This document shows, piece after piece, positions 23,401 to 27,492 of a stretch of 64,000 bases of DNA (position 1 is the stretch's first letter; each line of letters opens with the position of its first letter). Source of the DNA: Multiplicimicrobium sp043718225. Lineage in GTDB: Bacteria > Omnitrophota > Omnitrophia > Omnitrophales > Aquincolibacteriaceae. The DNA lies in assembly GCA_043718225.1 (NCBI GenBank), contig JAYSWD010000022.1, positions 1-64,000 of the forward strand, read 5' to 3'. Under the pieces are notes generated by a model. That model had not been told where the DNA came from, ran no database searches, and saw only the letters and a list, made by a program, of their open reading frames with translations. The position numbers and the translations under genes were made by a program.

Positions 23401-24609
23401 CAGGCCTCAAGCACAAATTTGTGGCCCGCGTTAGCAAGGCTTAACAATTTGCCCGAAACCGCTGTTTTCAAGCCGCACAAAGCCGGTCTTTCCAAGACAA
23501 GTGTTTTCAAAGGTAAAAAGACTATCGCTGGTAAAAAGAATCTTGCAAAAAAGCTATCGGAAAAAAAACACGGCAAGCCAATCAAGGAGAATATTCGATC
23601 AAAACCCAAGGTAGCTTCTTCACTCACGGCACGTCGTTCAGAATTCCGTGCCGCACCGGCATTGATAGATGAAATCATTTCTGGATCGGGGGACATTGTC
23701 AGGCGTGTTTATTTAGGCGGATTGATTTTACTCGAGCATCTTAAAAAATTGAATGCCCGCGCCGATGCGCCTGCGTTGCTCCGTGCATTGCGGCTGAATT
23801 TAGGACTGGCGCTTCCCGAAGCTTTGGCTTCCGTCGATCGCAAGAATATTGTCGGTGATACGTACCGCGATAAAAATGCGCAGCCGCGTATTTCGTCGGC
23901 CGCTCTCGACCGGCTGATAAAAAGGGCAGAATTTTCTGGAATTTCGGGCGGACAATTTATATTTGATGACCGTCATACCGAGCAGTTTAAGAAAAATCCC
24001 GCGGCGTTGTTTAATCTGCTGGCCGTGCTCCGGCATTTGCAAAGTTTGGGCAGGGTTAAGCCCGCCGTGACTTTTGTTGGGAACCGCCGCGAGTTTTTTG
24101 ATTCTTTGCGGAAAATTTTTCAAAACCGGAACGGATTAAGCGCCGTTGAGAAACAGGAAATGGCAGGTCTTTTGCCGGAACCCGGCGCCGAAGCCGCGAC
24201 GCCTTTCGGAAATTTGATCGCTTTCATTGATGAAAAGGATTTGACCGCGTATTTGGATGCCGCCGCTAAAACCGAAGGCGTTGTTTTCTTGCATAGTTTG
24301 AATTCCGCGCCACCGATACCGGGAATCGCGAATTTTTATCTGGAACCGGGCGCGCATTCATCAGCCGATTTAGCCGTGTTGCTAAGCGGCGTGGCCGTGG
24401 GCGGTCTTGCCGCTGCGGCGCATATCCGCGGCCTGAAAGAGCTCGAAAAAATACGCAAAGAACTGACGGGCCCCGTATTGGACAACCTTTTTCCGCGCGC
24501 CGCAATCGAATTCAAAAGCGGCGGGTTCCGTTTCGTTAATTTTGAAGATTACTTGTTGGCTCTTTTATTGGAAAATAGCGCTGCTGGCTTTTTTGAGCGC
24601 AGCGTTTAA
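2455..24609 (+). CDS. Giant secreted/envelope protein with LytM (M23)-like domain, 7,384 aa
   Basis: This is a single uninterrupted frame of 7,384 codons. Residues 1-33 form a signal peptide ending near PALAQ. Residues ~60-530 look like a Tiki/TraB-type domain (QEAHGDYESQKK near 72; GGFHSKG with His478). Residues ~550-950 are charged and helical. Residues ~950-3340 are almost entirely Glu/Gln/Ala/Arg-rich helix, with a ~110-residue repeat from ~1620 to ~3160. After 3370 the protein becomes Pro/Ala/Thr-rich and contains strongly hydrophobic segments near 3412-3431, 3525-3545, 4511-4534, 4972-4998 and 5224-5243, with a coiled coil at ~4550-4790. Three 67-residue tandem repeats lie at ~5300-5515. 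Two peptidoglycan-binding-like modules start near 5765 and 6034. A Lys/Asn-rich linker lies at ~6540-6595, then an M23/LytM-like domain (~6605-6760) with His6635, Asp6639 and His6729/His6731. The last ~340 residues are an unrecognised domain with a hydrophobic segment near 7306-7324. The architecture points to cell-wall contact or cleavage; this is inference. Giant ORFs are known in Omnitrophota. No ribosome binding site is visible. Confidence 0.9.
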   Translation: MNTKTPFYKGISAFTVAAVCLTQIFFEQPALAQMPETPRALKAAAAFQIEIPPELGRIETITSGTGPVFIHIQEAHGDYESQKKIEALLHYLKKQYGVKLVLVEGSAAQLHPEILNFFPADPAATNKVLDALAREAWAKGTESFLVSDKETAAYGIETFGSYLKNARQFQTILGRRNETADFIDALQSRMQQLASVLLNKNLRSFLRRRQSYDEKELPLAEWVEALKGEARKTLKIDLTDPLYQLDWPMFLRLSKLQEFETALDFKSLPAERRRFLKSIRRFCPGLIYQKIEALLSLPLSRNNLSDPETGMLIESMVSYLPANFNYAAYPNLNRFIGHLIMQSELKGALLAAEIEKLAAQTAEALTENPVEKEFLDLAADYRAIRKIFDLELSTEDYENFSSAEARERLLPSHLHQRLSSFEKTNRGESLAAMDAMFTQIMEFYAGAKNRDGQMAGHILERMRQTGETKAVILTGGFHSKGLGDFLRAHNANYALISPVIEGLAHRDEYFKTFLETSFDSAGHSAVMRPWLADYKNFPWSPVFDQARAAAVNRFKPENTILQTRAGVHEPDLTEKETRHRTAPALPESFYDFAPGGPIAFVARSEMRFLNNGIFISAGIFFSRLARPFVEFIKWYGACLRETPSLSQVADEEWIRWWKEAPTEEVARKMEQTLRKGEKLFSRFKTRIDSLGNRGTRGYERRREDAQTVLFDEILPVLRHQDFILDILKNRRAQNDGWGATIAAFDSLFQEARKKYYGYESLIGRSLPLPQRLAGQLPVSVTHDLKVALEEARQLFSKLKKFGTWFKWLQKSDKEFFIGKIVPAFLDLKTIAELLEERGLQHGGLTGAIAEFSPLYEKARARTGVDFSQAYAASNKKYEELYAREKAKFGVPTTLQEFIPRRQEKSPWLEKIEAALSRIPVKSPPEDTSVPPKSPPVETPKSDGGGNYYLIRILQRAIDQDMEAARKLDGREEASVTKETLFAQIKKNLEKLNEALQGLRVEAAQNSARASTQTVSQRVQQVYRNNQRAYLLESSDAARLVLKLERARIEYQNRLDALPSRAISAKKALLATIEEIVKMKNIASQLRAYEAQNSAPDTNGVLRLAAEINDRRSQRSNPGKAARRRQKYLSERTRIEALAAPPIIGAIPDKQLLQLAREHEANRLKELSNELERIRRQQKLARDLEQGANMSQDSAGIKYQDTLALRRSYAEDWARRPYTSEPSWRFVDGWAQKDGTEESPPRQSEDEDSGSYAGKSYWQRQYGERDRAIEDYLNRAQMTFEALQKRRGLLNHRRIVAQNTREKIEGKLRQAEFSLRLVSVRRNLAAAFLDDGDVDSAAHEWKAADAALRHMGGQQTELSIEVERHQRVMDTRQKLLRAGLEWAEKDAGELTAIGRPLFSGEEREPAMAGALARLNRMLPGDEKKETKMRRLFNKLLRLSHAAQPLTQSKREISKLLKALKHKQSLKALADHQSYLAALLAQTSELDFSLYAEAKELAEKLRKFADRTAAWDEAIPESVGPAYDLGQKLAAFTIKLRQAFEKWIEEESPHSEWMDGQVRAMNGRVHDAREIIDAVTDGERTLREKIEMAGSLQSSVMSAALEVQTLRSQWTAIANGQAAEIGKKDGSQAAHALLQKAETALRIKLEKARQAAAGFDQLGVPKNERVLAALRQIKKDNETAERILASARVQVINQEAELLLARIPEPAALADLYHKNPAAVLARLEEADAAIAFLALLEPQARVADQNLIAGYQNITYVPSDVLCNVDRLHNDAQQRRAQGQIVLDLLKTATRLHVRAVMITHLPAGVASVPEIKSLEKLRGGLESIGSELAERGMINHPAVAGAIKAVQTGIAARQAFLRARAEKEKEWQDVRKHAALLYKNMLDNRRQVHGVAAIVAVLDSAPGSLRGMFAQSKDALVRLRGLALAAHRLNGRLIKLEMTDETALAGILDEVRQAADPADRQIQRARRAVELLTQAKTVSEQAAVLSESMPSPLAVAALFNRQGEKAFAVVRRMVQEQESQFEQLQHRLDNLQQKIEAEMFKKENLVDEALQREQKKTAAAKDRLVAAGREVEAAIDVISSITQAAVRTEILFRQLRTLNPKRIDGFFKQGGFKLVADQMRQREQNFKRDYRKALQEHHIAEALQDARRWGILEIPALAAPFKLIDAAPARFAAFVSPLLDRAARRQTASDLLDEARRYKQTVLALTEQEKIRDEYLQQGGSAGAHSLVQEARDILTDQIKTRAQRAREALAPDADLQPEVAREFEQIINSANQAIEDAGNQISKSEADSRQAAQEAATKTKNLRLQITAQLGRAGDLFAEIDRAFLKPGGSLNAWELITRARVAAERMSVHLTRIRVEASRLPEKTTTLQSLMQAEKNRRAIRYLLQAAAKHLLELEEKSRFAALTAALQASVRQQVIERIFAEGGQQFGFLKRIYLESGSSQARELLEKAQALAGPNRANELPRGSTGFRADFTVAAEEENRFPKVKRQGHEAAIQENWQVASVLLQQAAREVERLKQQSRAESVQAASSSGKLHDEIEAALGDPTQPLIHIRDIYLKQGAAAARNTVRELEIKAHGFIPLGVTAVTAARRLPEQTVLDNRRKIANDRLAIRQQIREARRMIAVMENQSVQVSARTEQAAEYLAKRIQSDLKRVISHYLDETKGAAVAESDIAAAEKSAENFNRLLGTAQMAWEQLQYAYGEIFVWFDLQKIKQHQAAVRQALTDARQALENTKNASRVIAFLADQDASRLYALSIPSFGDKSDQFAHVRRIFFSEGSAAAHEHVRRIQIASEAFDGYVTDSEREKNRLPEQLIIDQHNRVAAYRTRVAAQSRIAFNLIESFEATVEQQAAAAGVESAAALRRLNQTLITVQDIIDQQGPLAQAQNAVKQAREQLAIILDQQQRIVDLAGIFNSERVLAANGQAAQNAINANSAIANAEGRIAKEIWSIHLQSSQDMAAAEQIAGEIKQEVEGQSVAVYFSQGSAAAGGRVAEGEKRAADIELLESNAARRLRRLDDDTTRTYDGRIRKAREDLAALFANERAQIERLRAQSAASAEDAQQAAQTIFNAAANALEHLGGSFSRGKADVVLAVLREIKMKVLAGHLANAERAGHELDRPNLPQIIAIQNLQNQLDALLEGGQSALTLWKLIQRITLTANNLLRTGDRTTAVLSAAAWLRFETFKLEADAINAQVRSPTAAQVLPHYIQTGTQLLVIMQQDAQRLADNRDLDQYEGLFRGFAAAISGWSSFWRVHQMRQIVVQLENGRTWLTELLNASEAAFGDRQLASNFAQRRDALREKIENRLRAVNRWLKFLALFMPKREAQFPVILKKRPVSIAEDINQTIPQPAELVTPFVPAAAAGNKDEFIASPATLAGVIGDDALPVASSPARASAPVAKSSPTLRHPDWRVLSGIAAAVAVVAAVWLIPSLQHRSKDIKAPSAVLTATSETQNPEANATNENNPRMGIRFTQTAPQPAQSPAAEPAGFAASNTVASNAADRQTGSAVAGKTGEENSFSIGRFWINIFWKLGVLLIIVGAASLLRLRRAKPQTAKRVVSGTAAIQPPADSGLTKAGTIAEAANIFPQLPVKASKTAPAIGEPQSNPVAKKNAPLLLTAGAGGITGAVENTSDAWMQIFEQQVLPLILSGNNSAPLLLMPGASNEASAALGFALNTGFQGSSTFTHGHVPQNNPLQNRTADNSGDILAQQIDAFLRAGRKEPSQSNAPESFWPQAIQFLSGKPAASPSDPMFLTERPAPLLLTAGPIGRIAETVITVQAERFNQNWEEVEKWQMRQPKPESIEAETETTGFSEADIFNNMKPSRLAWQKKSKPRTRIVPGEMPEQPFEHISRQAQTGVGGISSAAATGLSAALVTDTASEQDITGETAVSPRTHWRDNHSRTITNAEKKDHVKLTHKDWRAAKKVLRQPVVGLVDTERQIIEQTIHRELAAAAKAQDAVTAQKAISTALALVPAVSAHLWPVIMMELNRADAAVSKRFGTPLMLTDRERQVATDENVASTVVEQPGSMDEQLKDTAAEEIKLQPVRIAVSEEAEPAKTARPKIILTGSIAALLPPVVSAATGKRPKKAQLRKGKSTAPKMQTAGARVAVTEMPGVDSAVPIITAGPVAPTAIILESDLFTAQPADDESNEVGIFAEIKAQRLIATRRLMLNDLSVSPAVRAQAATQIPAAAFARDTLLPKLLERLIEQLLPDSGERLLLENRQREARALAADPAELDVQSEDAVAPVKTKRPKFILTGSIAALLPRSVRVTTDATPASEQTVEFFTENSVSDAVQPVAVTSDLDVQLPQAGATAAEIATVVPPSVSNPEFILAGPIAVPSLKLSAHNFYFVPVGFYDLGTRLAAAATGGVIAGTAVVMEEKGSSTEKPADSKKPFVLSPNDLEQDLFTSPTRDNEYQFAQSADFLGALVRKGMPSNLVRGNFSAAPNSPAGEDESAQTGGTDRVIVYPDMHAAAAQTEESPETAGLDAEQEDGGKAAVSPVPAAAAQKGRGRKWILPASIAAGLTLAAGLAVWSFILPARVPTLAKVTQSTEESDEDKKLVEMINGQIPKISAAVKDLQANFVELDTQISKGKKTIGQIEKLTEQVQAELARLEKMPDKIKTNEWKAQLKSKFGLLERRQEDLTQNVNVSETQLAALKKQRDAWNIQIEMFKTIIEMKPGDRPRALQQLQFAYLNLQRARDFHDRQPRYLPATFSPESNQSSNSPNEKFEKLLGEFKELKIALGKAEEVRKKALQDMLERNQRALENLAQSGEAAQGAIIETEIYLASLKQISFSKPLALWTSSTTVTDPAAHEKINIAPENPEVNIATHPPVLDMPPTNLSEPLKPSVASAPLPETTALPEMGGEEQLMLQALPPAQPASTAPFASGTGVDLHGPTNVDAELAKPAVALSMPSSTVAAPSAAPAAALETQSASPSAQTDSSAAVNSGGQTNTGRGIPVVPVAVTIAPLAPFLISGTLWGIMGALAVLMLAFSGWLLLRLRPKTVSAVPSSVAAPSAAPGVGWRFSWFRKSAPKPLQPAPTAVPPKTGIAAPGPARTAPATKKTSALPAKLNTAPPASAVLPVKKAKTGADVKNPIPTPTPGASTTNIVSPPSAASLGPPERQTAAAAGHSETSPPPGKSADAKNTDDSPPIPVVPSGAKEKASAVPAIAVPIPVVLPDVAATSHAAEEKPANAGTNASHPAETHALKPASADSILSPVRFRLPRWVTPVAAAAGIVAGLFLLHKTHQEKSGAGSKTAMTLPAKDSTPETEVQLRDDSLPANVASPAPAATGNQNLAATPQPPTMVLAEVNLNDLTLRPVPVSPITFTFGSARPTADMTNIFAPAPKMSPFDFSEPFVPAALALNLPDTTNLHLPEISFDHLTPYTTPLSPMPFAFDVARPAADMTNIFASAPEMLPLDFFAPSATTALALNLPDTTNLNLPKVNFDDLTLRPVPVLPITFTLGLARPAADMTNIFAPVPEMLPLDFFAPSATTALTLNLPDTTNLNLPKVNLDDLNPLLKPTDAGLPGVVFPSETMLSSTQPQATPGVVPETPGVAGLEVASALVLNSPTVPQPESMITLTVPEMSRFAFSAERIELGLTPVPLLKLTDAGLPREVNPPDNLTSGAAPASAVKVKPPFRATVSVLPVPVAIKFALTPPGQRSENLPAAPDSQITSAQTEKKNASHAAVSQSPQERGGSTVVATPKESNQSAEAEATKVQKPAVTVKAADKSVIAEKVKSPAGGKTEKSKTQGQAKAGKNAQPKIEIKRALLTRALQENSQGLDVFAAEAALQALNPANTRLIGEADGDFDGRLARASDTFAHNWNLEHPGQPRLILNGRIEPQKFARIWESLTPQQVHALQAKVDNQNYDHVKGGEAVKQARAAHNKIAKTESMPAAKMIAAVSTVGDITNTGHAEEMFAASGDDTNTAKKSLQTEPDSKETASTPSASQVPAPSTVVKTDPVSPPAAASAVGVQKEATPAKVAAGPIAPKPTLTQPVQHTLPKVGEKVITAAKPGVSQHVTGKTAKASSSPQKILQARLTRTINPGDKGLDVYSIQAFFYTQSDFYRNLVGKPTGKADQQFKKTVLTWKTNWNRTNLRPGKKPLEMTPSLDQATYATIRRSLDDTQVYKMNQLYARENWKAIPGGMHVIRALKKRNQEKAHTVSSAVKLAADSTVGDITNTGNDEVLFAASDDDVNSQEETVQTATDLDEPVFIAQNTVSVELTPAADLPVAPEAPIVMDAPGHSTAAAALSAPALAFNLQTVPQSESTVKLPVAKKPQLAFSAAPVEPGLSPTDVGLPKGVNNPPDNSASGAAPSMPSAPATQEVPTPAPAIDSTPSTPEMPAAAPSATITPSPNFAPLVVSTPSVPKTPAVVTSITPTAPAPAAKSLAPVLQPPANEMSPTNTPAGTAVDSGIGQFQTLLPEASRDQAVSGNLTEAHPIPRNMPQVLDSDHETTPHELAAPTANQPRPDIAAAYVPKEEKAHVQAATAMTNAINELIAKGELPLMASNGSGGQRMSPSARRHLGDLLKDSRRVKGDKKSPSNKPKADSKSADNKKANNKSKAKTVKVEKKTTIVTKNKVGKNKTANNGIKDYSLVTPNMRGALLEHVPFPPQYFKRTVGGTRINASRDGGKRVHNGRDGVMPIGVPLFASLKNPWIRYAGTMGGYGNIVIIRGWGLDGKLRDFPRGHVGKMKFLTNNQFVPFARAQHVKSSTVVAYSGRSGIKNDAPHTHDESWLVKGGVNGEGWRLGSTGRDFRLENIDWIYENAVDWNGKGGYASNSLEAKKETIGRGFRNAGIVGIAAAGFIATAPAEKNAAKNVNSRAPATDILDQALAAAGLSIPSSSQAAPARAAKIIAGLNVRDLTAHIPFIAPVPDARGFGINPASPPAFHPANSKEEVSYKIALKVNAGLAMQALQDALRQNNLTWPRPGTPERKALVKIFLQMPQEAKPVSQQSSFAQADAEQRRRVATQIFSALKSASSSQASSTNLWPALARLNNLPETAVFKPHKAGLSKTSVFKGKKTIAGKKNLAKKLSEKKHGKPIKENIRSKPKVASSLTARRSEFRAAPALIDEIISGSGDIVRRVYLGGLILLEHLKKLNARADAPALLRALRLNLGLALPEALASVDRKNIVGDTYRDKNAQPRISSAALDRLIKRAEFSGISGGQFIFDDRHTEQFKKNPAALFNLLAVLRHLQSLGRVKPAVTFVGNRREFFDSLRKIFQNRNGLSAVEKQEMAGLLPEPGAEAATPFGNLIAFIDEKDLTAYLDAAAKTEGVVFLHSLNSAPPIPGIANFYLEPGAHSSADLAVLLSGVAVGGLAAAAHIRGLKELEKIRKELTGPVLDNLFPRAAIEFKSGGFRFVNFEDYLLALLLENSAAGFFERSV
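2632..4050 (+). other. Giant protein: N-terminal Tiki/TraB-like domain (tentative)
   Basis: Residues ~60-530 of the giant protein begin with a beta strand and VFIHIQEAHGDYESQKKI, followed by VKLVLVEGS. Near the end comes AVILTGGFHSKGLGDFL. This order of a histidine after the first strand, an acidic VEGS after the second and a late GxxH resembles the EreA/ChaN/TraB (Tiki) fold of metal- or haem-associated hydrolases. The match is by motif order only. A fold prediction would settle it. Confidence 0.4.
7312..11934 (+). repeat. Giant protein: array of degenerate ~110-residue helical repeats
   Basis: A motif of the form [YF]-[LF]-x-x-G-x-x-x-A-x(6)-A recurs at residues ~1999, 2106, 2215, 2325, 2436, 2557, 2659, 2774, 2875 and 2980, that is at intervals of 101-121. 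Weaker copies are seen near 1620, 1711, 1899 and 3137. A second conserved point, RLPE or RFPK, follows 35-47 residues later in four units (2361, 2483, 2592, 2809) and is followed by a long amphipathic helix. The array therefore looks like a solenoid or stacked helical bundle, not an unstructured coiled coil. Confidence 0.7.
18364..18990 (+). repeat. Giant protein: three 201-bp (67-residue) tandem repeats
   Basis: The landmark encoding ADMTNIF starts at 18451, 18652 and 18853, an exact period of 201 bp. Each unit carries FxxARPxADMTNIFA, then xxLDFFAPSAT and LNLPDTTNLxLP. The second and third units are nearly identical in DNA, so they arose by recent duplication in frame. Confidence 0.85.
19741..21075 (+). 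repeat. Giant protein: two peptidoglycan-binding-like modules (810-bp spacing)
   Basis: Two units share the order: KxxLxRxL, GLDV(F/Y), a helix, a GxxDxxF element, NWN, a second helix, then a linker TVGDITNTG...FAAS.DD. The linkers start near 20161 and 20971, 810 bp apart, and are close in DNA. The GLDVYSIQAFF and GKADQQFKK stretches of the second unit match the outline of PG_binding_1 domains (GxxGxDVxxLQ...DGxFG). The assignment is tentative because both copies are divergent. Confidence 0.45.
22267..22734 (+). other. Giant protein: M23/LytM-like peptidase domain with intact metal motifs
   Basis: Residues ~6605-6760 read as a LytM fold. HNGRDG supplies the HxxxD motif (His6635, Asp6639). 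It is followed by MPIGVPLFAS (family: p.GtPv.A), then GGYGNIVII (family: GyGn.V.I). His6688 sits where the family has its YxHL histidine. SGRSGIKNDAPHTHDES supplies the HxH motif (His6729, His6731). In LytM-type endopeptidases these residues bind zinc and activate water to cut peptidoglycan cross-bridges. All expected ligands are present, so activity is plausible. Confidence 0.7.
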
Positions 24610-24669
24610 TTTTTGAACATCATCGCGCTCGGTGCGGCCGGAGTTTATCATACCCCTTTCCTGCTGTCC

Positions 24670-24723
24670 AAAGCTTGAACGAAACATCGCCGGCAAAAAT
24701 ATTTTCAGCTAAACTACGCGCAT
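24670..24723 (+). repeat. Right copy of 54-bp direct repeat (active promoter and start region)
   Basis: This copy matches 2134-2187 at 48 of 54 positions. It contains TCGCCG (24687-24692), a 17-base spacer and TAAACT (24710-24715), and ends in the AT of the S9 peptidase start codon. Confidence 0.85.
24687..24715 (+). promoter_or_regulatory. Promoter of the S9 peptidase, likely leaderless
   Basis: The -10 TAAACT ends six bases before the ATG at 24722, so transcription would start at or next to the start codon. The -35 is a weak TCGCCG with a 17-base spacer. No Shine-Dalgarno sequence is present. Confidence 0.5.
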
Positions 24724-26629
24724 GAAACATCCTGAGCTTCTCCTGCTTTTTTTCGGCGCGGCTTTGCTTTTCGCGGCGGCTTGCGTTTTTACCGCTCCCG
24801 TGAAACTTATTCCTCGTACGCTGCTTTTCGGTAATCCTCAAAAAGCACAGCCGCAAATTTCCCCCGACGGCGCGCAAATTGCTTATTTGGCGCCGCGGGA
24901 CGGCGTTTTGAATATTTGGCTGCGTAGTGTGAAAGGCGGCGATGACCGTGTTGTGACAAATGAAAAGGGGCGCGGCATTTCCAATTATTTTTGGGCGCCG
25001 GACAATAAAAGCGTTTTATTTTTGCAGGATAAGGACGGCAACGAAGATACGCATCTTTATTCGGTTGATTTACAATCGGGAACAAAACGTGATTTAACGC
25101 CTTTTGAGGATGTGAGGGTCCAGGTCATCGCTTCCAATAAAAATTTTCCGGATACGTTATTGATCGCGATGAACCGTGATAATAAAAAAGTCTATGACGC
25201 TTACCGCCTGAAATGGCGAACAGGCGAGCTGGAACTTGCCGCGAAAAACGACGGCAGTATCGCGCAATGGATTTCCGATGCAAATTTAAAAGTTCGCGGG
25301 GCTTTGATCGCGAACCAGGATGCGGGTTATACAGTTATGGTTCGCGATTCAGAGAACACGGAGTGGAGAAAAGCCGCGGAATGGGGCTTTGAAGATAGTT
25401 TTGGGTGCCATGTAATCGGTTTTTCAAAGGACGGAAATTCGCTTTACTTGGTTGATTCCCGCGAGGCAGCGACGGGCAGGCTCGTTAAACTGGATCTCGC
25501 AAGCGGAAAGAAAGAAGTGATCGCCGAAGACCCTACCTATGACGTGGTAAATGTTTTGATGCATCCCGACACTTACCAAATCCAAATGGTTTCGTGGATT
25601 AAAGCAAAAGAAGAATGGCGTGTGCTGGATGAGTCTATCCGGAGCGACATAGACAAAATCACAAACCTTCATGGACAGAATTTTTCGATCACAAACCGCG
25701 ATGATGCCGATCGGAATTGGGTTTTACGCGTTTCGTCGGACCGCGCGCCCGTGGCGTATTTTCTTTACCGCCGCGAAATCGGAACAAGCGATTTTCTTTT
25801 TGAACATCAGCCAGAACTTAAAAAATACAAACTAGCAGAAATGAAACCCATTTCGTTTCAGGCGCGTGACGGACTCACTTTACATGGATATTTAACGGTG
25901 CCGGTTGGGTCGAAGGCCCGGAGGCATAAGATGATACTGAAGGTGCATGGCGGGCCGTGGAATCGTGATGTGTGGGGTTATGACGCGCGCGTGCAATGGC
26001 TCGCGAATCGCGGGTACGCCTGTTTGCAAATTAACTTTAGAGGATCCACCTCTTACGGAAAGAATTTTTTGAATGCCGGTAATAAAGAATGGGGCGGAAA
26101 AATGCAAAACGATTTAACCGATGCGGTTGAATGGGCTATTCGCGAAGGCGTTGCCGATCCTAAGCGTGTGGCGATTTTCGGCGGTTCATACGGCGGGTAC
26201 GCGGCCTTGGCGGGAGCGGTATTTACACCGGATTTATTCAAAGCGGCAATTGCGGTGGTGGGCCCAAGCAATTTAATTTCTTTTATCAAAACCACGCCGG
26301 CGTACTGGTCAACCGAATTAACCAACATTTACAGGCGTGTGGGAGATCCGGAAAAAGACGAAGCTTTTCTAAAATCCCGCTCGCCGCTCTTTAAAGCGGA
26401 TCAAATTCGAATCCCACTTTTAATCGCGCAGGGCGCGAATGATCCGCGTGTGAAAAAAGCGGAATCCGATCAAATCGTCGCGGCATTAAAACAGCATGGA
26501 ATCGAACATGAATATTTGCTCTTTGACAATGAAGGCCATGGTTTTTCCAGGCCTGAAAACCAGCTTCAATTTTATAAAACTGCCGAAATTTTTTTAGCGC
26601 GCCATCTTGGAGGGCGCCTCGAATCCTAA
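24722..26629 (+). CDS. S9-family (prolyl oligopeptidase-like) serine peptidase, exported
   Basis: This 635-residue protein has an N-terminal hydrophobic signal segment (residues ~5-25), then a beta-propeller of TolB/WD-like blades (SPDGAQIAYLA, WAPDNKSVLFL) to about residue 380, then an alpha/beta hydrolase domain. The catalytic Ser489 is in GGSYGG, Asp574 is in GANDPRV and His606 is in NEGHGF, giving the S9 triad in the right order and spacing. Such enzymes cleave peptides after proline or other residues; the propeller limits access to small substrates. The gene has its own promoter within a repeat and is followed by an 11-bp hairpin. Confidence 0.9.
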   Translation: MKHPELLLLFFGAALLFAAACVFTAPVKLIPRTLLFGNPQKAQPQISPDGAQIAYLAPRDGVLNIWLRSVKGGDDRVVTNEKGRGISNYFWAPDNKSVLFLQDKDGNEDTHLYSVDLQSGTKRDLTPFEDVRVQVIASNKNFPDTLLIAMNRDNKKVYDAYRLKWRTGELELAAKNDGSIAQWISDANLKVRGALIANQDAGYTVMVRDSENTEWRKAAEWGFEDSFGCHVIGFSKDGNSLYLVDSREAATGRLVKLDLASGKKEVIAEDPTYDVVNVLMHPDTYQIQMVSWIKAKEEWRVLDESIRSDIDKITNLHGQNFSITNRDDADRNWVLRVSSDRAPVAYFLYRREIGTSDFLFEHQPELKKYKLAEMKPISFQARDGLTLHGYLTVPVGSKARRHKMILKVHGGPWNRDVWGYDARVQWLANRGYACLQINFRGSTSYGKNFLNAGNKEWGGKMQNDLTDAVEWAIREGVADPKRVAIFGGSYGGYAALAGAVFTPDLFKAAIAVVGPSNLISFIKTTPAYWSTELTNIYRRVGDPEKDEAFLKSRSPLFKADQIRIPLLIAQGANDPRVKKAESDQIVAALKQHGIEHEYLLFDNEGHGFSRPENQLQFYKTAEIFLARHLGGRLES

Positions 26630-26660
26630 CCCCATCCCACATCCCGGAAGTGGGATGGGG
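26630..26660 (+). terminator. 11-bp hairpin after the S9 peptidase
   Basis: The arms 26630-26640 and 26650-26660 are perfectly complementary and GC-rich, starting immediately after the TAA. No T-run follows, so it may terminate poorly or protect the mRNA 3' end. Confidence 0.5.
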
Positions 26661-26758
26661 TCATGGGGCTGGCTGTTAGTGGGTTTGACAGAAGCGCTTT
26701 CCGGCTTTAACCTGTTGCTTGCGTCATTATCTAATTCCGTTAATTTTAGGGGGCTTTT

Positions 26759-27463
26759 ATGAAAAAGATTCTATTCGGGCTGTTTCTCACAGTAGTTGTC
26801 GCCGTTGTCGTGCTTTTTTTAGCAAGCAATGTCGTTTTGGCAGCAATTTTAAGCAGCGCGATCGGCGCGCCCGTTAAAGTCGGACGCGTCAGTTTGGGCC
26901 TTTCAGGCGCCGGAATCTATGACTTGGTTATTAATAACCCGAAGGGATTTCAAGAAAAAAGATTGGCTTCGATTCCGGAAGCATCAGTGGCCTATGATCT
27001 CGAAGCCTTTTTTAAAGGAAAGGTTCATTTAAAACGAATCAAAATCGTCATGGATGAGGTCACGATCGAAAGAAACGGCGAGGGCAAATTCAATTTAATG
27101 GAAATTAAAGCCATGAAAAAGCCGCAGCAGGACCCGAAAGGAACAAAAGCGCCCGTGCCGCCGGCCGAACAGGAAAAAAAGGCGAAGCTGCCGCCTTTGC
27201 AAATCGATGAAATCGTTTTGGATCTTGATAAGGCGCGCTTTGCGAATGAAGGCACCGTCAAAGAATTTTCATTGGGAGTAAAAAATGAAACTTTCCACAA
27301 CGTAACTTATGTGCCGACGTTGATCCGCGAAATTGTTTTTTTTATTTTAAAGAAAGTCGGCATGTCCGCTTTTCCCGCTAATCTTGACGCGCTTCTGAAA
27401 GGTTCGGGCGGACAAGTAGGCACAATGGTAAACAAGTGGCTGGGTAAGCTGACTCAGGCATAA
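26759..27463 (+). CDS. AsmA-like membrane-anchored protein
   Basis: This 234-residue protein starts with a single N-terminal membrane segment (residues ~4-28). The following LSSAIGAPVKVGRVSLGLS and IYDLVINNPKGF are typical of AsmA/DUF748-type proteins, in which beta-rich periplasmic domains start with such a repeat. A Pro/Lys-rich insert lies at about 118-145. AsmA-like proteins take part in outer-membrane lipid or protein homeostasis, but this one is much shorter than full AsmA. The start is supported by GGGGGC seven bases before the ATG. It leads a cluster with a PEGA protein and a glycosyltransferase. Confidence 0.6.
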   Translation: MKKILFGLFLTVVVAVVVLFLASNVVLAAILSSAIGAPVKVGRVSLGLSGAGIYDLVINNPKGFQEKRLASIPEASVAYDLEAFFKGKVHLKRIKIVMDEVTIERNGEGKFNLMEIKAMKKPQQDPKGTKAPVPPAEQEKKAKLPPLQIDEIVLDLDKARFANEGTVKEFSLGVKNETFHNVTYVPTLIREIVFFILKKVGMSAFPANLDALLKGSGGQVGTMVNKWLGKLTQA

Positions 27464-27492
27464 GATTTTGTTTTAAGTTTCGCTGTTAATTT

